This document shows, piece after piece, positions 54,379 through 63,804 of a DNA stretch of 64,000 nucleotides. Under the pieces are notes generated by a model. The model made no database searches. It was not told the DNA's origin and was given only the letters and a program-made list of their open reading frames with translations. Within the stretch, counting starts at the first letter, position 1. Every line of letters starts with the position of its first letter. Position numbers and translations under genes: made by a program. The DNA comes from Fontisphaera persica (lineage in GTDB: Bacteria; Verrucomicrobiota; Verrucomicrobiia; Limisphaerales; Fontisphaeraceae), in NCBI RefSeq assembly GCF_024832785.1, contig NZ_CP116615.1, forward strand, positions 3,968,001-4,032,000, given 5' to 3'.

Positions 54379-55257
54379 TTAATACAGCCATTGCTCAATT
54401 CGCCCGTCTTCCGCCAGTTTCACGCCCTGCCGGCGGAAGGCCCAGCACATGTAGCTCACGCTGACAAAATAGGAGGCCGGCACGCGGTTGATGGCGCAGG
54501 CCTTGACGCCCAGCAGGGTGGTTTTGCCCCCAAAACCCATCGGGCCGATGCCCAGCTCGTTGGCGATGCGCAGGATGTCCTGCTCAAACTTGTCCAGCAC
54601 GGGGTCCGGGTTGCGGTCGTCCAGCTTGCGTAAAAACTGCAATTTGGAATACTCATAGCCGGTGGCGCGGTCCCCCCCAATGCAAACCCCCAGCACGCCC
54701 GGGCCGCAGCCCTTGCCCTGCGCCTGCAGCACGGCGTCCAGCACCGCCCGTTTGCAGCCCTCCAAATCGCGGTTGGCCTGGATGCCCTCATCGGGCAGCG
54801 AGTATTGCGCGCCCACATTCTCGCAGCCGCCACCCTTGAGCACCAGCCGCACCTCCACTTCGGGGCGGCGATGTTGATGAAAATGCAGCGTGGGCGCGCC
54901 CGGCCCGAGATTGGTGCCATCGTTCTTGCCGGTGATGGCGTCCACCGAATTCTGCCGCAAATAGCCCTTTTTGGTCGCCTCCTTCACCGCCTCCCGCGCC
55001 GCCTCGCCAAAGGCCAACTGGTCATAGCCCACCGGGCAATCCACGTAAAACAACACGCTGCCGGTATCCTGGCAGAGGGGCTGCGATTTGCGCTGGGCCA
55101 GCTCGATGTTTTGCTCGATGATGCGCATGGCCGAGGCGGCAATGGTGCCCTGTTTCTCGCGTTCCAGCGCCGCCAGGATGGCCCGGTGCACATCGTCCGG
55201 CACTTCGGCGGAGGTGCGCCGAATCAATTCCAACAAGGACTCTTGCAATACATTCAT
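54379..55257 (-). CDS. Class I fumarate hydratase, alpha subunit
   Basis: A 292-residue protein from ATG 55257. It has LCQDTGSVLFYVDCPVG, with the first cluster Cys, and KNDGTNLGPGAPTLHFHQ. It also shows LVLKGGGCENVGAQYSLPDEG and GKGCGPGVLGVCIGGDRATGYEYSK, with further Cys ligands, and ends GIGPMGFGGKTTLLGVKACAINRVPASYFVSVSYMCWAFRRQ. These match the N-terminal domain of class I fumarases. Two-subunit versions occur in many anaerobes and thermophiles. The alpha and beta genes are adjacent on the minus strand, and the alpha gene is first. Confidence 0.94.
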   Translation of the reverse strand: MNVLQESLLELIRRTSAEVPDDVHRAILAALEREKQGTIAASAMRIIEQNIELAQRKSQPLCQDTGSVLFYVDCPVGYDQLAFGEAAREAVKEATKKGYLRQNSVDAITGKNDGTNLGPGAPTLHFHQHRRPEVEVRLVLKGGGCENVGAQYSLPDEGIQANRDLEGCKRAVLDAVLQAQGKGCGPGVLGVCIGGDRATGYEYSKLQFLRKLDDRNPDPVLDKFEQDILRIANELGIGPMGFGGKTTLLGVKACAINRVPASYFVSVSYMCWAFRRQGVKLAEDGRIEQWLY

Positions 55258-55320
55258 CACCTCACGCTAAAGGGCTTCTGCCCCCCTGTCAACCGGACGC
55301 TTCCCCCGCCGGACCAGCGC

Positions 55321-56250
55321 CTAAAACACCTCTGGCACGCCTTCTTCCAGGAATTTGATATGGCGGCTCAGGCCGTTATCGCGGGCCAGCTCCTTGAGCC
55401 AGCGGGGCGGTTCGTCCATGCTTTCAAAGGAAAGTTTGAAGGTGCCATAATGCATGGGGATCATCAGTTTGGCCCGCAAATCCTTGAACACCCGCACCGC
55501 GTCATCCGGCCCCATGTGCACATGGCGGAAAGACTCGGGGTAATACGCGCCGATGGGCAACAGCGCGATTTCCGGGTGACAACGCCGCCCAATTTCCGTG
55601 AAACCCTCGAAATAGGCGCTGTCCCCCGCGTGGTAAATGGAGCGCCCCTGATGCTCAATGACAAAGCCGCCGTAACCGCGGTGGTCATCGCCCAACATCC
55701 GCGCCCCCCAATGCCGGGCCGGCACGAACGTGATTTTCAGCTCGTTTTTGCTGAAGGATTCCCACCATTCCAGCTCCAGAATCCGGGCAAAACGCAGCCC
55801 CTCCGCCAGGCGCCCCACCCCCCACGGCATGATGCCCACCTTGGTGGCCGGCAGTTTGCGCAGGCTGGGCTTGTGAAAATGGTCAAAATGAGCGTGCGTA
55901 ATCAGCACAAAATCCACCCGCGGCAAATCCCGAATTTTCAACCCGGCCCGCTTCAAGCGCTTGAGCAGAAAGAGCCAGTTGGCAAAATTCGGGTCAATGA
56001 GCAGGTTCACATCCGTAAACTGCACCAGGAAACTCGCATGCCCAATCCACGTCAGTGCCACCTGCCCGGGCTGCAGTTTGGGAAAAACCGGCGGTTTGTG
56101 ATGCCCCACCCGCCGCGTCAGCCACCCTTTCCATACCATCTCATGGAAAAATTTATGCGGGCTGAAGTGTTGGGCGGGTGTCAGGTCCTTGAAGGACCGG
56201 GGCAGCCGCCGCCGCTTGGGCTCGCCGGGCTTGGAAGCCGGTTTGGTCAT
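55321..56250 (-). CDS. Metallo-beta-lactamase-fold hydrolase, NAPE-PLD/UlaG-like
   Basis: A 309-residue protein without signal peptide. Zinc ligands: the HxHxDH motif as THAHFDHFH, then VPARHWGARML and IYHAGDSAYF (Asp), and a final His in PMHYGTFKLSF. The opening WIGHASFLVQFTDVNLLIDPNF is characteristic of the NAPE-PLD-like/UlaG-like subgroup, as is PIGAYYPESFRHVHMGPDDAV. Substrates in bacteria are not established and could be phosphodiester lipids or lactones. The start is ATG 56250, with a basic, Pro-rich tail of 20 residues. It lies upstream of the fumarase genes on the same strand, with a 63-bp gap. Confidence 0.9.
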   Translation of the reverse strand: MTKPASKPGEPKRRRLPRSFKDLTPAQHFSPHKFFHEMVWKGWLTRRVGHHKPPVFPKLQPGQVALTWIGHASFLVQFTDVNLLIDPNFANWLFLLKRLKRAGLKIRDLPRVDFVLITHAHFDHFHKPSLRKLPATKVGIMPWGVGRLAEGLRFARILELEWWESFSKNELKITFVPARHWGARMLGDDHRGYGGFVIEHQGRSIYHAGDSAYFEGFTEIGRRCHPEIALLPIGAYYPESFRHVHMGPDDAVRVFKDLRAKLMIPMHYGTFKLSFESMDEPPRWLKELARDNGLSRHIKFLEEGVPEVF

Positions 56251-56433
56251 GTCACGAGTAATGACCCGCCGCGAAATTCGCCGTTCAATCTAACGCCCGC
56301 CGCCGCCGGCGGCAATGAGGCTTTTTCCATTCCCCCGAGACCCCGCCAGCCCCCCCGCGGCCATGGCAGGCAACCTGCCCGCCGCCAGCGTCTTCCCCTT
56401 GCTCTGCCTGAGGAAAAGGGCGCCACCTCGCCC

Positions 56434-58215
56434 TCAGCGGGCGTTTTTCTTCAACTCTTTGCTCCAGGTATCCTTGAGCGTGATAATGCGATTGAACACC
56501 AGCCGCCCGGGGGCGCTGTCCGGGTCCAGGCAGAAGTAAGCCAGACGTTCAAGCTGGTACCGTTCCTCCGGTTTGGCTTCGGCCAGCGATGGCTCCAATT
56601 GCGCCTGCACCACCTGCAATGAATCGGGGTTCAAGTATTGTTTGAAGTCCCCCTCGGCCGCATCCGGCTCCGGCACGGTGAAAAGCCGGTCATAAAGGCG
56701 CATCTCAGCGGGTACGGCATGGGGCGCGCTCACCCAGTGAATGGCCGCCTTGACTTTGCGGCCGGCTGTGGGTCCGCCCGCTTTGCTGCCCAAATCCGCC
56801 GTGCACCGCAACTCCACCACGCGCCCTTGTGCGTCCTTGATGACTTCCTCGCACTTGATGATATAGGCATACTTCAGCCGCACCTCGCCGCCCGGCTGCA
56901 GGCGGTAATACTTGGGCGGCGGATTTTCCATGAAATCGTCCTGCTCAATGTACAACTCCCGGCTGAACGGCACCTGCCGCGTGCCAGCCGCCGGGTCCTC
57001 GGGATTGTTCACCGCCTCCACCAGCTCGGTTTGCCCCGCCGGATAATTTGTCAGCACCACTTTGAGCGGGCGCAACACCCCCAGCCGCCGCAGCGCCACG
57101 CGGTTCAAGTCCTCCCGTATGGCATGTTCCAAAACCGCCACATCTGTCAGCCCATTGTACTTGGTCACACCAATCATCTGGCAGAAGCTGCGGATGGCTG
57201 CCGGCGTGATGCCCCGCCGCCGCAGGCCGGCCAGGGTGGGCAGGCGCGGGTCATCCCAGCCCTGCACCAGCCGGTCACGCACCAGGAGCAGCAATTTGCG
57301 CTTGCTCATCACCGTGTAACTGAGATTCAGCCGCGCGAACTCGTATTGTTTGGGCCGCGGCTGAGGCACCGGCAAGTGCTCCAAAATCCAGTCGTACAAG
57401 GGCCGATGCACCTCAAACTCGAGCGTGCAAATCGAATGCGTCACGCCCTCAATGCTGTCGCTCAGGCAGTGCGCATAATCATACATGGGGTAAATGCACC
57501 ATTGGTCCCCCGTATGATGATGCTCGGCGTGGCGGATGCGGTAAAGCACCGGGTCGCGCAGCCAGATGTTGGGCGAGCTCATGTCAATTTTGGCGCGCAG
57601 CGTGCGGCTGCCATCCGGAAACTCCCCCGCCTTCATGCGTTGGAAGAGGTCCAGATTTTCCTCCACAGAACGATTGCGGTAGGGACTTTCCCGCCCGGGC
57701 CGGTCAGGGGCGCCCCGGTAGGCATCCACCTCTTCCGGCGTCAAATCGCAGACATACGCCAATCCTTTCTGAATCAGAATCAACGCATATTCGTAAAGCT
57801 GCTGGAAATAGTCCGAGGCATAAAATGGCTCCAGCGTCTGCGGCTCCGCCGCCGTTTGCTTCAGCACCACGCGGCCGGAAGTGTCCCCCTTGCGCTTGTA
57901 ACCCAGCACGTGGTCCGCCCAGCCTGCAATCAACCAGTCCACATCCGCCTGGATGGACTCCACGTACTCCACATCCTCCTTGGTGGGGTTGGTATCATCC
58001 ATGCGCAGATGGCACACCCCGCCAAACTCACGCGCGATGCCAAAGTTCAGGCAGATGGACTTGGCATGGCCGATGTGCAAATAACCATTAGGCTCCGGCG
58101 GAAAGCGGGTGACAATCCGCTGGTGCCGCCCTGCCGCCAGGTCTTCCGCCACAATGTCCCGGATAAAATCGCCTGGGCCGCGCTCCGCCCCGGCCTCTGC
58201 ATGACTCTCATTCAT
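56434..58215 (-). CDS. glnS: Glutaminyl-tRNA synthetase GlnS
   Basis: Start placed at ATG 58215 by alignment of the opening [30 protein letters not shown] to known GlnS; a TTG at 58257 would add 14 residues. The 593-residue class I synthetase has the HIGH motif in [23 protein letters not shown] and the KMSKS-like [10 protein letters not shown]. It also has [54 protein letters not shown], which is diagnostic of GlnS versus GluRS. The C-terminal anticodon-binding beta barrels follow. It charges tRNA-Gln with glutamine directly, so amidation of Glu-tRNA-Gln is not needed for glutamine here. Confidence 0.97.
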   Translation of the reverse strand: MNESHAEAGAERGPGDFIRDIVAEDLAAGRHQRIVTRFPPEPNGYLHIGHAKSICLNFGIAREFGGVCHLRMDDTNPTKEDVEYVESIQADVDWLIAGWADHVLGYKRKGDTSGRVVLKQTAAEPQTLEPFYASDYFQQLYEYALILIQKGLAYVCDLTPEEVDAYRGAPDRPGRESPYRNRSVEENLDLFQRMKAGEFPDGSRTLRAKIDMSSPNIWLRDPVLYRIRHAEHHHTGDQWCIYPMYDYAHCLSDSIEGVTHSICTLEFEVHRPLYDWILEHLPVPQPRPKQYEFARLNLSYTVMSKRKLLLLVRDRLVQGWDDPRLPTLAGLRRRGITPAAIRSFCQMIGVTKYNGLTDVAVLEHAIREDLNRVALRRLGVLRPLKVVLTNYPAGQTELVEAVNNPEDPAAGTRQVPFSRELYIEQDDFMENPPPKYYRLQPGGEVRLKYAYIIKCEEVIKDAQGRVVELRCTADLGSKAGGPTAGRKVKAAIHWVSAPHAVPAEMRLYDRLFTVPEPDAAEGDFKQYLNPDSLQVVQAQLEPSLAEAKPEERYQLERLAYFCLDPDSAPGRLVFNRIITLKDTWSKELKKNAR

Positions 58216-58404
58216 CATAAACCCGTACAGCTTCCTCAAGGTGGGCTGGAATTTCAAGCTTGCAAGGAGGGGATGCCTGCCTTAGTCATTCACCTGAACC
58301 CCGGGGTCATTTAAGCATTTATTCCAGCGCCAGCGGTTATTGGCTTTGCCCAATGACTCAAGGTTGTGGGTAAAAAATGACAGCCACGGCCAGATATGGG
58401 AGCA

Positions 58405-58428
58405 CAAAAAACAAGGCCACCGGCCTTG
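58405..58428 (-). terminator. Terminator-like hairpin in the divergent glnS-kinase gap
   Basis: Minus-strand CAAGGCC-GGT-GGCCTTG followed by TTTTTTG. It lies 190 bp upstream of the glnS start, with no minus-strand gene feeding into it. It may stop antisense transcripts from the kinase operon or act as an attenuator in a long glnS leader. The rest of 58258-58525 holds nothing recognised. Confidence 0.55.
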
Positions 58429-58525
58429 CCAAACCGCGGTTCTCCGGCGGTAAAAAGCTGGGAGTCAGGCCGTTAAATGCAATAAACGACCGGCCAGGGC
58501 GTATTCCTTATTAAGGGCTGTTGAG

Positions 58526-60415
58526 ATGAAGCGGACGTTGACCATCAGCCGCAAGCTCACGCTGGTGCTTTGGAGCGCCAGCTTAATCATGCTTTTGGCC
58601 GGCGGCGCCACCTGGTGGTGGCATCACCATACCGGCCCGCGCCGCATGGAGGCCGCTCTGGAGCCTTACGCCCAGTTGCTCGGCGCGAGCCTTCCCGCCC
58701 TGGTCTCCCTCCGCGCCACCAATCAAATCACTGAGCTGTTGGGAGCCTTGCGGGCCGCCCCGCCCATCCGCGAGGCCGCTGTCACCGATTTGGATGGCCA
58801 ACTGCTTTCCCTTTACCGTCAAAGCCTATCAGACCCCCCACGGCCTTTGCAGGCCCAGACGGAAGGCGTTTATTTTATGGAAGGCGAAGTCGAGCTGGTG
58901 CGTTTCATTCGAGTGGACGGCCAGACCGTGGGCCGCCTGCACCTGTGGTCGCATCCCCGACTGCTGGACCGGGAAGCGAGAAGCCACGCCCTCCATCTGG
59001 TGGCCATGGGCATTCTCCTGTTGGGGTTGACCTTTTGGCAAACCCGGCTTGTCCGCCACACCGTTGCCCGCCCCGTGGAGGCCCTCACTGCCAAAGTGGA
59101 CCATGTCATCGCCCAGCAAGGCCTCCAGCCGGAAGCCGAGGCCACCCCCAGGGATGAAGTGGAACGCCTGGACGCCCATTTTGAACAAATGCGCCACGTC
59201 TTGCGCCGGCATGAGAGTGAATTGCGCGAAACCAACGAATTTCTCCAGGCCCTGCTCAACTACGCCACCCACGCCATCATCAGCGTGGATAACCACGGCA
59301 CGATTACCACCTTCAACCCCGCTGCCGAACGCCTCTTGGGTTACACCGCGGAAGAGGTGATAGGCCGCCGCACGCCGCTTTTGTTCCATGACGCGGCAGA
59401 AATCCGGCAACGCGCCGAGGAGCTCAGCCGCCTCACCGGTCAGCCGGTGCCCGAAAACATGGAAGTCTTCTGGTGCCTGCCCCGGCGCGGCCAGACGGAC
59501 GAGCGGGAATGGACTTACATCCGCTGCGACGGCCATCGCCTGCCGGTCTGGCTTTCGGTGGCCGCCTTGCGGGACGCCAAAGGGCAGTTGCGCGGCTATG
59601 TGGGTATCGCCGAAGACCTGACCCAGCGCAAGGCTCAGGAACAGGAATTGCGGCGTAAAAACGAGGAAATGGAACGCTTCATCTACACCGTGTCCCATGA
59701 CCTTAAAAGCCCGCTGGTCACCATCAAAGGCTTCGCCGGCGAGCTGTTGCGCGCCCTGCAGGAAAAACGTTACGAACACCTGGCCGAGGATTTGCAGCGC
59801 GTAATTGCCGCCACCGATAAAATGAGCGAGCTGCTGAATGATTTGCTGGAGCTTTCCCGGGTGGGCCGCGTCATGTATCCTCCCAGCGAAGTTGCTTTGG
59901 CCCAGGTGGTTCAGGAAGCACTGACCCTCCTGGAAGGCACTTTTCGCGAGCGGCGCGTGGAAGTGGTCCTTCAGCCTGACCTGCCTACAGTGTGCGGAGA
60001 CCGCCGCCGCCTGTTTGAAGTTTATCTGAACCTCCTGGAAAACGCTGCCAAGTTCATGGGGCCACAACCCACCCCGCGCGTGGAAATTGGCTGGGATAAA
60101 ACCGGGCCTGAACCGGTCTTTTTCGTGCAAGACAATGGCATCGGCGTGCCGCCGGCCTATCAGGAAACCATCTTTGGCCTGTTCAACAAACTGGACCACG
60201 ACAGCCCCGGCACCGGCCTGGGGCTGGCCATTGTCCGCCGCATTATCGAGGTTCACGGGGGCCGCATCTGGGTGCAAAGCGAGGGCCGCGGACGGGGCAG
60301 CCGCTTTTGCTTTACATTAGGCCAAAAAGCTTTAACGTCCACTTTACAGCCTGCAAACAAGACAGAGATGTGTGATGAAAGTGCCAGCGCTCCTCATCCT
60401 GTTGGTGGAGGATAA
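58526..60415 (+). CDS. Membrane sensor histidine kinase: CHASE-like, HAMP, PAS, HisKA, HATPase
   Basis: A 629-residue protein. TM1 is about 13-31, a periplasmic domain spans 32-155 and TM2 is about 156-175. The periplasmic part, RRMEAALEPYAQLLGASLPALVSLRATNQITELLGALRAAPPI, resembles CHASE8. A HAMP linker (176-230) and a PAS domain (about 240-365, AIISVDNHGTITTFNPAAERLLGY) follow. The HisKA H-box is YTVSHDLKSPLVTIKGF (H391), then NLLENAAKFMG, FVQDNGIGV and GTGLGLAIVRRIIEVHGG. Its last 41 bp overlap the next gene. With the response regulator and second kinase it forms one operon, and the PAS plus CHASE suggest paired internal and external sensing. Confidence 0.94.
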   Translation: MKRTLTISRKLTLVLWSASLIMLLAGGATWWWHHHTGPRRMEAALEPYAQLLGASLPALVSLRATNQITELLGALRAAPPIREAAVTDLDGQLLSLYRQSLSDPPRPLQAQTEGVYFMEGEVELVRFIRVDGQTVGRLHLWSHPRLLDREARSHALHLVAMGILLLGLTFWQTRLVRHTVARPVEALTAKVDHVIAQQGLQPEAEATPRDEVERLDAHFEQMRHVLRRHESELRETNEFLQALLNYATHAIISVDNHGTITTFNPAAERLLGYTAEEVIGRRTPLLFHDAAEIRQRAEELSRLTGQPVPENMEVFWCLPRRGQTDEREWTYIRCDGHRLPVWLSVAALRDAKGQLRGYVGIAEDLTQRKAQEQELRRKNEEMERFIYTVSHDLKSPLVTIKGFAGELLRALQEKRYEHLAEDLQRVIAATDKMSELLNDLLELSRVGRVMYPPSEVALAQVVQEALTLLEGTFRERRVEVVLQPDLPTVCGDRRRLFEVYLNLLENAAKFMGPQPTPRVEIGWDKTGPEPVFFVQDNGIGVPPAYQETIFGLFNKLDHDSPGTGLGLAIVRRIIEVHGGRIWVQSEGRGRGSRFCFTLGQKALTSTLQPANKTEMCDESASAPHPVGGG

Positions 60416-60833
60416 CGCCGACCACGCCGAGCTGGTCCGCCGCAACCTCGCCCGACACAACCCCGCCCACCGGCTGGTGCATCTCCGCGACGGTGAGAGC
60501 GCTCTGGACTACCTCTTCCACCGCGGCATGTTTGCCCCCCCCAAAGCTCCGCCGCGCCCCCATCTCATCCTGCTGGATTTGCGCCTGCCCAAACTGGATG
60601 GCTTGGAAGTCCTCCGCCAGGTCAAGCAAGACCCTGAATTACACCTCATCCCCACCGTGGTGCTGACCACCTCCGACGCTGAACGTGACCTGTTCAAGGC
60701 TTACGACAGCCACGCCAACAGTTACCTGGCCAAACCTTTGGATTACGGCGCTTTTACCGGTTTGCTGGAAACTTTCGGGCGGTATTGGATCGGCTGCAAC
60801 CGCTACCCCTGGCCGGAGACGCGTCTCCACTGA
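60375..60833 (+). CDS. Single-domain response regulator (Rcp1/CheY-like)
   Basis: A 152-residue receiver starting at ATG 60375, inside the 3' end of the kinase gene, so translation is probably coupled. Acidic site ILLVEDNADHAELV, phosphoacceptor D68 in LILLDLRLPKLDG, switch Thr in VLTTSDAERDLF, Lys in SYLAKPLDYG. The C-terminal LLETFGRYWIGCNRYPW is nearly the same type as in the regulator at 12925-13410 (VLGRYWFEIVELP). It has no output domain. Confidence 0.93.
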   Translation: MKVPALLILLVEDNADHAELVRRNLARHNPAHRLVHLRDGESALDYLFHRGMFAPPKAPPRPHLILLDLRLPKLDGLEVLRQVKQDPELHLIPTVVLTTSDAERDLFKAYDSHANSYLAKPLDYGAFTGLLETFGRYWIGCNRYPWPETRLH

Positions 60834-60854
60834 ATTTTGCCTGTTTTCTCTCAC

Positions 60855-63758
60855 ATGCCGCGCCGAATCCTCATTGTGGAAGATGATGCCGCCCATGCGG
60901 AGCTGATGCGCCGGTCCTTGCGGGTGCAGGAGGCTGAATTTGAATTAGTCTTTGCAGCCACCCTCGGCGAGGCTTTGAGCAAGACCAAAACTCACTCCCC
61001 TGACCTCATCATCGCCGACCGCCGCCTCCCCGACGGCCTGGGGGATGAGCTCCTGGGCCACTTGGGCTTTCAAGTCCCCGTCATCATTCTCACCACCTTT
61101 GGCAATGAGCGCGAGGCCGTGGAAGCCTTGCGCGCCGGCGCCATGGATTACGTGGCCAAATCCCCTGAAGCCTTTGCCAGGCTGCCCCATCTGGCACACC
61201 GCGCTTTGCGCGAATGGGGCTATTTGCAGGACAAACGGCGGGCTGAAGACCAGATGCGCCGCGCCCTCGAACGCATGCAGCGCCAGCAGCAGGCCCTCAG
61301 CCGCCTGGCCGTGTCGCCTGCCGTGGCGGAGGGCGACCTGGATACCCTGGCCCGCCTCGTCACCGAAACCGGCGCCGAGGTCCTCGAAGTCGAGCGCGTC
61401 AGCCTTTGGTTGCTGGATGAGGCCCGCGGGGAGCTCCGCTGCCATGACCTCTTTGAATGCAGCCTGAATCGCCACAGCAGCGGCATGGCGCTTACCCAAA
61501 AGGAATATGCGCGCGAGATCGAAGCCTTGACCGCGGACCCTTGCGTGTGCGCTGCCGAGGTGTTAACCGACCCCCGCCTGGCCGGTTATGTGGAGAATTA
61601 TTTCAAGCCCCTGGGCATTGTCTCGCTGCTGGATGCCGCCATTCGATGGCAAGGCCGGGTGACCGGCATCCTGTGCTGCGAAACCGTCGGCGAAAAACGC
61701 GCCTGGGAGGCGGATGAAAAAACTTTTGCCGTCCAACTGGCAGACCAGGTCGCCCTCACCCTGGCCAACCAATCCCGTGTCACCACTGAGCTGGCCCTCC
61801 GCCAGAGCGAAGAACGCTTCCGCCGGATGGTGGAGACGGCCCACGAGGGCATCTGGGTGGTGGATGCCGATGAACGGACCGTTTTCGTCAACCGCCACAT
61901 GGCCGAGATGCTGGGCTATGCCCCTGAGCAAATGCTGGGCCGCCCGGTCAAATCCTTCCTGCGCGCCCCTGATCACGATTTCCCCAACCGCCAGATGGAA
62001 TTGCGGCGCCAGGGCCGCTCCAGCCATTATGAATGCTGGGTGCGCCACGCCAACGGCGAGTGGCGCTGGATGGATGTCTCCGCCAGCCCCATCTTTGACG
62101 GCCAGGGCCGCTTCGCCGGCGCGCTGGCCATGATGCAGGACGCCACCGAGCGGCGCCAGGCCAATGAACGCCTGCGGGAATCCGAATCCTTCTTCCGCGC
62201 CGTGTGGGAAAGCGCCCGCGAAGGCCTCCGCCTCACGGATGCCCAGGGGCGCATCCTGCTGGTCAACGAGGCCTTCTGCCAGATGTTTGGCAAATCCCGC
62301 GCCGAATGGATCAACCACTCGCTGGCCGAAATGTATGCTTCGGACGAGGGCCAACGCATCCTGGAAAAGTACCAGCAACGCTACCAGGAGCGCACCCTCG
62401 AAGGCATCAATGAAAAAGAGCTAACCCTCTGGGACGGCCGCAAGGTTTGGCTGGCCGTGGCCCATACCTGGCTGGACCTCGAAAGCACTTCCCCTCGGGT
62501 CTTAAGCTCTTTCCGCGATGTCACCGCCAACAAACGCGCCGAGCAGGAGCGCCTGGAAATGGAGCGCAAGCTGTTGTTCAGTCAAAAACTTGAGAGCTTG
62601 GGCGTGCTGGCTGGCGGCATCGCCCACGATTTCAACAACCTCCTCACCGCCATCCTCGGCAACCTCGGCATGGCCATGGAGGAAGTGCCCGCCGACTCGG
62701 TGGCCCAGTCCTGTCTCAAGGCGGCCGAGGAGGCCGCCCTGCGCGCCGCCAACCTCTCCCGCCAGATGCTGGCCTACACCGGCCGCGCGCCGCTGGAAAT
62801 GACAGAAGTGCACCTCAGCCATCTAATGCGGGAAATGGCCATGTTCCTGCGCTCCTCCATCAACCGCAACATTGAGCTGGACCTGCAATTGGAGGAAGAC
62901 CTGCCGCTGGTCCGCGCCGATGCCGCCCAGGTGCAGCAAATCACCGTCAACCTGGTCACCAATGCCGCCGAGGCCATTGGGGAGCGCAACGGAAAAATTG
63001 TCGTGCGCACCGGCTTCGCCCATTGTGACGCGGCCCGGTTGTCACGCAGCCGTTTGCTGGAGCGCCCGCCGCCGGGACCTTACGTGTTCCTGGAAGTCCA
63101 GGATAACGGCTGCGGCATGACGCCCGAAGTGCTGGAGCGGCTTTTTGACCCTTTTTTCACCACCAAATTCCACGGCCGCGGCCTGGGCATGGCCTTCGTG
63201 CTGGGGGTGGTGCGCAGTCTCAAAGGCGCCATCCTGGTGGAAAGCCAGCCGGGTGCCGGCACCACCATTCAGGTTTATTTCCCCGTCAGCCGCGGCAGCC
63301 GGCCGTCTCCCGCTGAAGTGAAGACCGACACCCCGGCCACCCCGCCTCCGGCTTCGCCGCCTCCGCCCGAACGCCAGATTACCGTGTTGATTGTGGACGA
63401 CGAACCTGGCGTGCTTGCCACCGCTGCGCGTCTGGTTCAACGGGGCGGTTACAAAGTCATCATGGCGGCGGACGGTCCAACGGCCATCGCGCAAATGAGC
63501 CAGCATCGTCAGGACATTCAATGTGCGATTGTGGACCTTACCATGCCCCTGATGGACGGACTCACCACCAGCCAGGAGCTGCGCAAGCTCAACCCCCACC
63601 TCACCATTCTCCTCTCCAGCGGCTACGACGCCCAGGAAATCCGAAAAAAGGCGGCCGGCTTTCCCGTCCACGGTTTTCTCCACAAACCTTATCAGATGCG
63701 GGACATCATGCAGAAACTCGAGGAAGTCTGCCGCCCCGCCGCTTCGCCCCAGCCCTGA
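60855..63758 (+). CDS. Hybrid histidine kinase: REC-GAF-PAS-PAS-HisKA-HATPase-REC
   Basis: A 967-residue soluble kinase from ATG 60855. Receiver 1-120 with D55 (LIIADRRLPDG). GAF about 150-310 (LARLVTETGAEVLEVERVSLWLLDE...GILCCETVGEKRAW). Two PAS domains about 315-435 and 440-565. The HisKA H-box is LAGGIAHDFNNLLTAI (H591), with the catalytic core NLVTNAAEAIG, VQDNGCGM and FHGRGLGMAFVLGVVRSL. A Pro-rich linker leads to the C-terminal receiver from about 845 (CAIVDLTMPLMDG). The overall plan matches the kinase at 10780-12870, with two PAS domains added, and both stand beside an Rcp1-like regulator. It probably receives phosphate from the regulator or the membrane kinase. Confidence 0.94.
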   Translation: MPRRILIVEDDAAHAELMRRSLRVQEAEFELVFAATLGEALSKTKTHSPDLIIADRRLPDGLGDELLGHLGFQVPVIILTTFGNEREAVEALRAGAMDYVAKSPEAFARLPHLAHRALREWGYLQDKRRAEDQMRRALERMQRQQQALSRLAVSPAVAEGDLDTLARLVTETGAEVLEVERVSLWLLDEARGELRCHDLFECSLNRHSSGMALTQKEYAREIEALTADPCVCAAEVLTDPRLAGYVENYFKPLGIVSLLDAAIRWQGRVTGILCCETVGEKRAWEADEKTFAVQLADQVALTLANQSRVTTELALRQSEERFRRMVETAHEGIWVVDADERTVFVNRHMAEMLGYAPEQMLGRPVKSFLRAPDHDFPNRQMELRRQGRSSHYECWVRHANGEWRWMDVSASPIFDGQGRFAGALAMMQDATERRQANERLRESESFFRAVWESAREGLRLTDAQGRILLVNEAFCQMFGKSRAEWINHSLAEMYASDEGQRILEKYQQRYQERTLEGINEKELTLWDGRKVWLAVAHTWLDLESTSPRVLSSFRDVTANKRAEQERLEMERKLLFSQKLESLGVLAGGIAHDFNNLLTAILGNLGMAMEEVPADSVAQSCLKAAEEAALRAANLSRQMLAYTGRAPLEMTEVHLSHLMREMAMFLRSSINRNIELDLQLEEDLPLVRADAAQVQQITVNLVTNAAEAIGERNGKIVVRTGFAHCDAARLSRSRLLERPPPGPYVFLEVQDNGCGMTPEVLERLFDPFFTTKFHGRGLGMAFVLGVVRSLKGAILVESQPGAGTTIQVYFPVSRGSRPSPAEVKTDTPATPPPASPPPPERQITVLIVDDEPGVLATAARLVQRGGYKVIMAADGPTAIAQMSQHRQDIQCAIVDLTMPLMDGLTTSQELRKLNPHLTILLSSGYDAQEIRKKAAGFPVHGFLHKPYQMRDIMQKLEEVCRPAASPQP

Positions 63759-63804
63759 GCTTGGTTCAGGCTCAGCTCCGGCTTGCGCTCGCGAGTTCGG
63801 GCGG

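Noticed and set aside
54805-58314. Long plus-strand frames opposite fumarase, MBL and glnS genes
   Set aside because: Antisense shadows of conserved minus-strand genes; biased composition.
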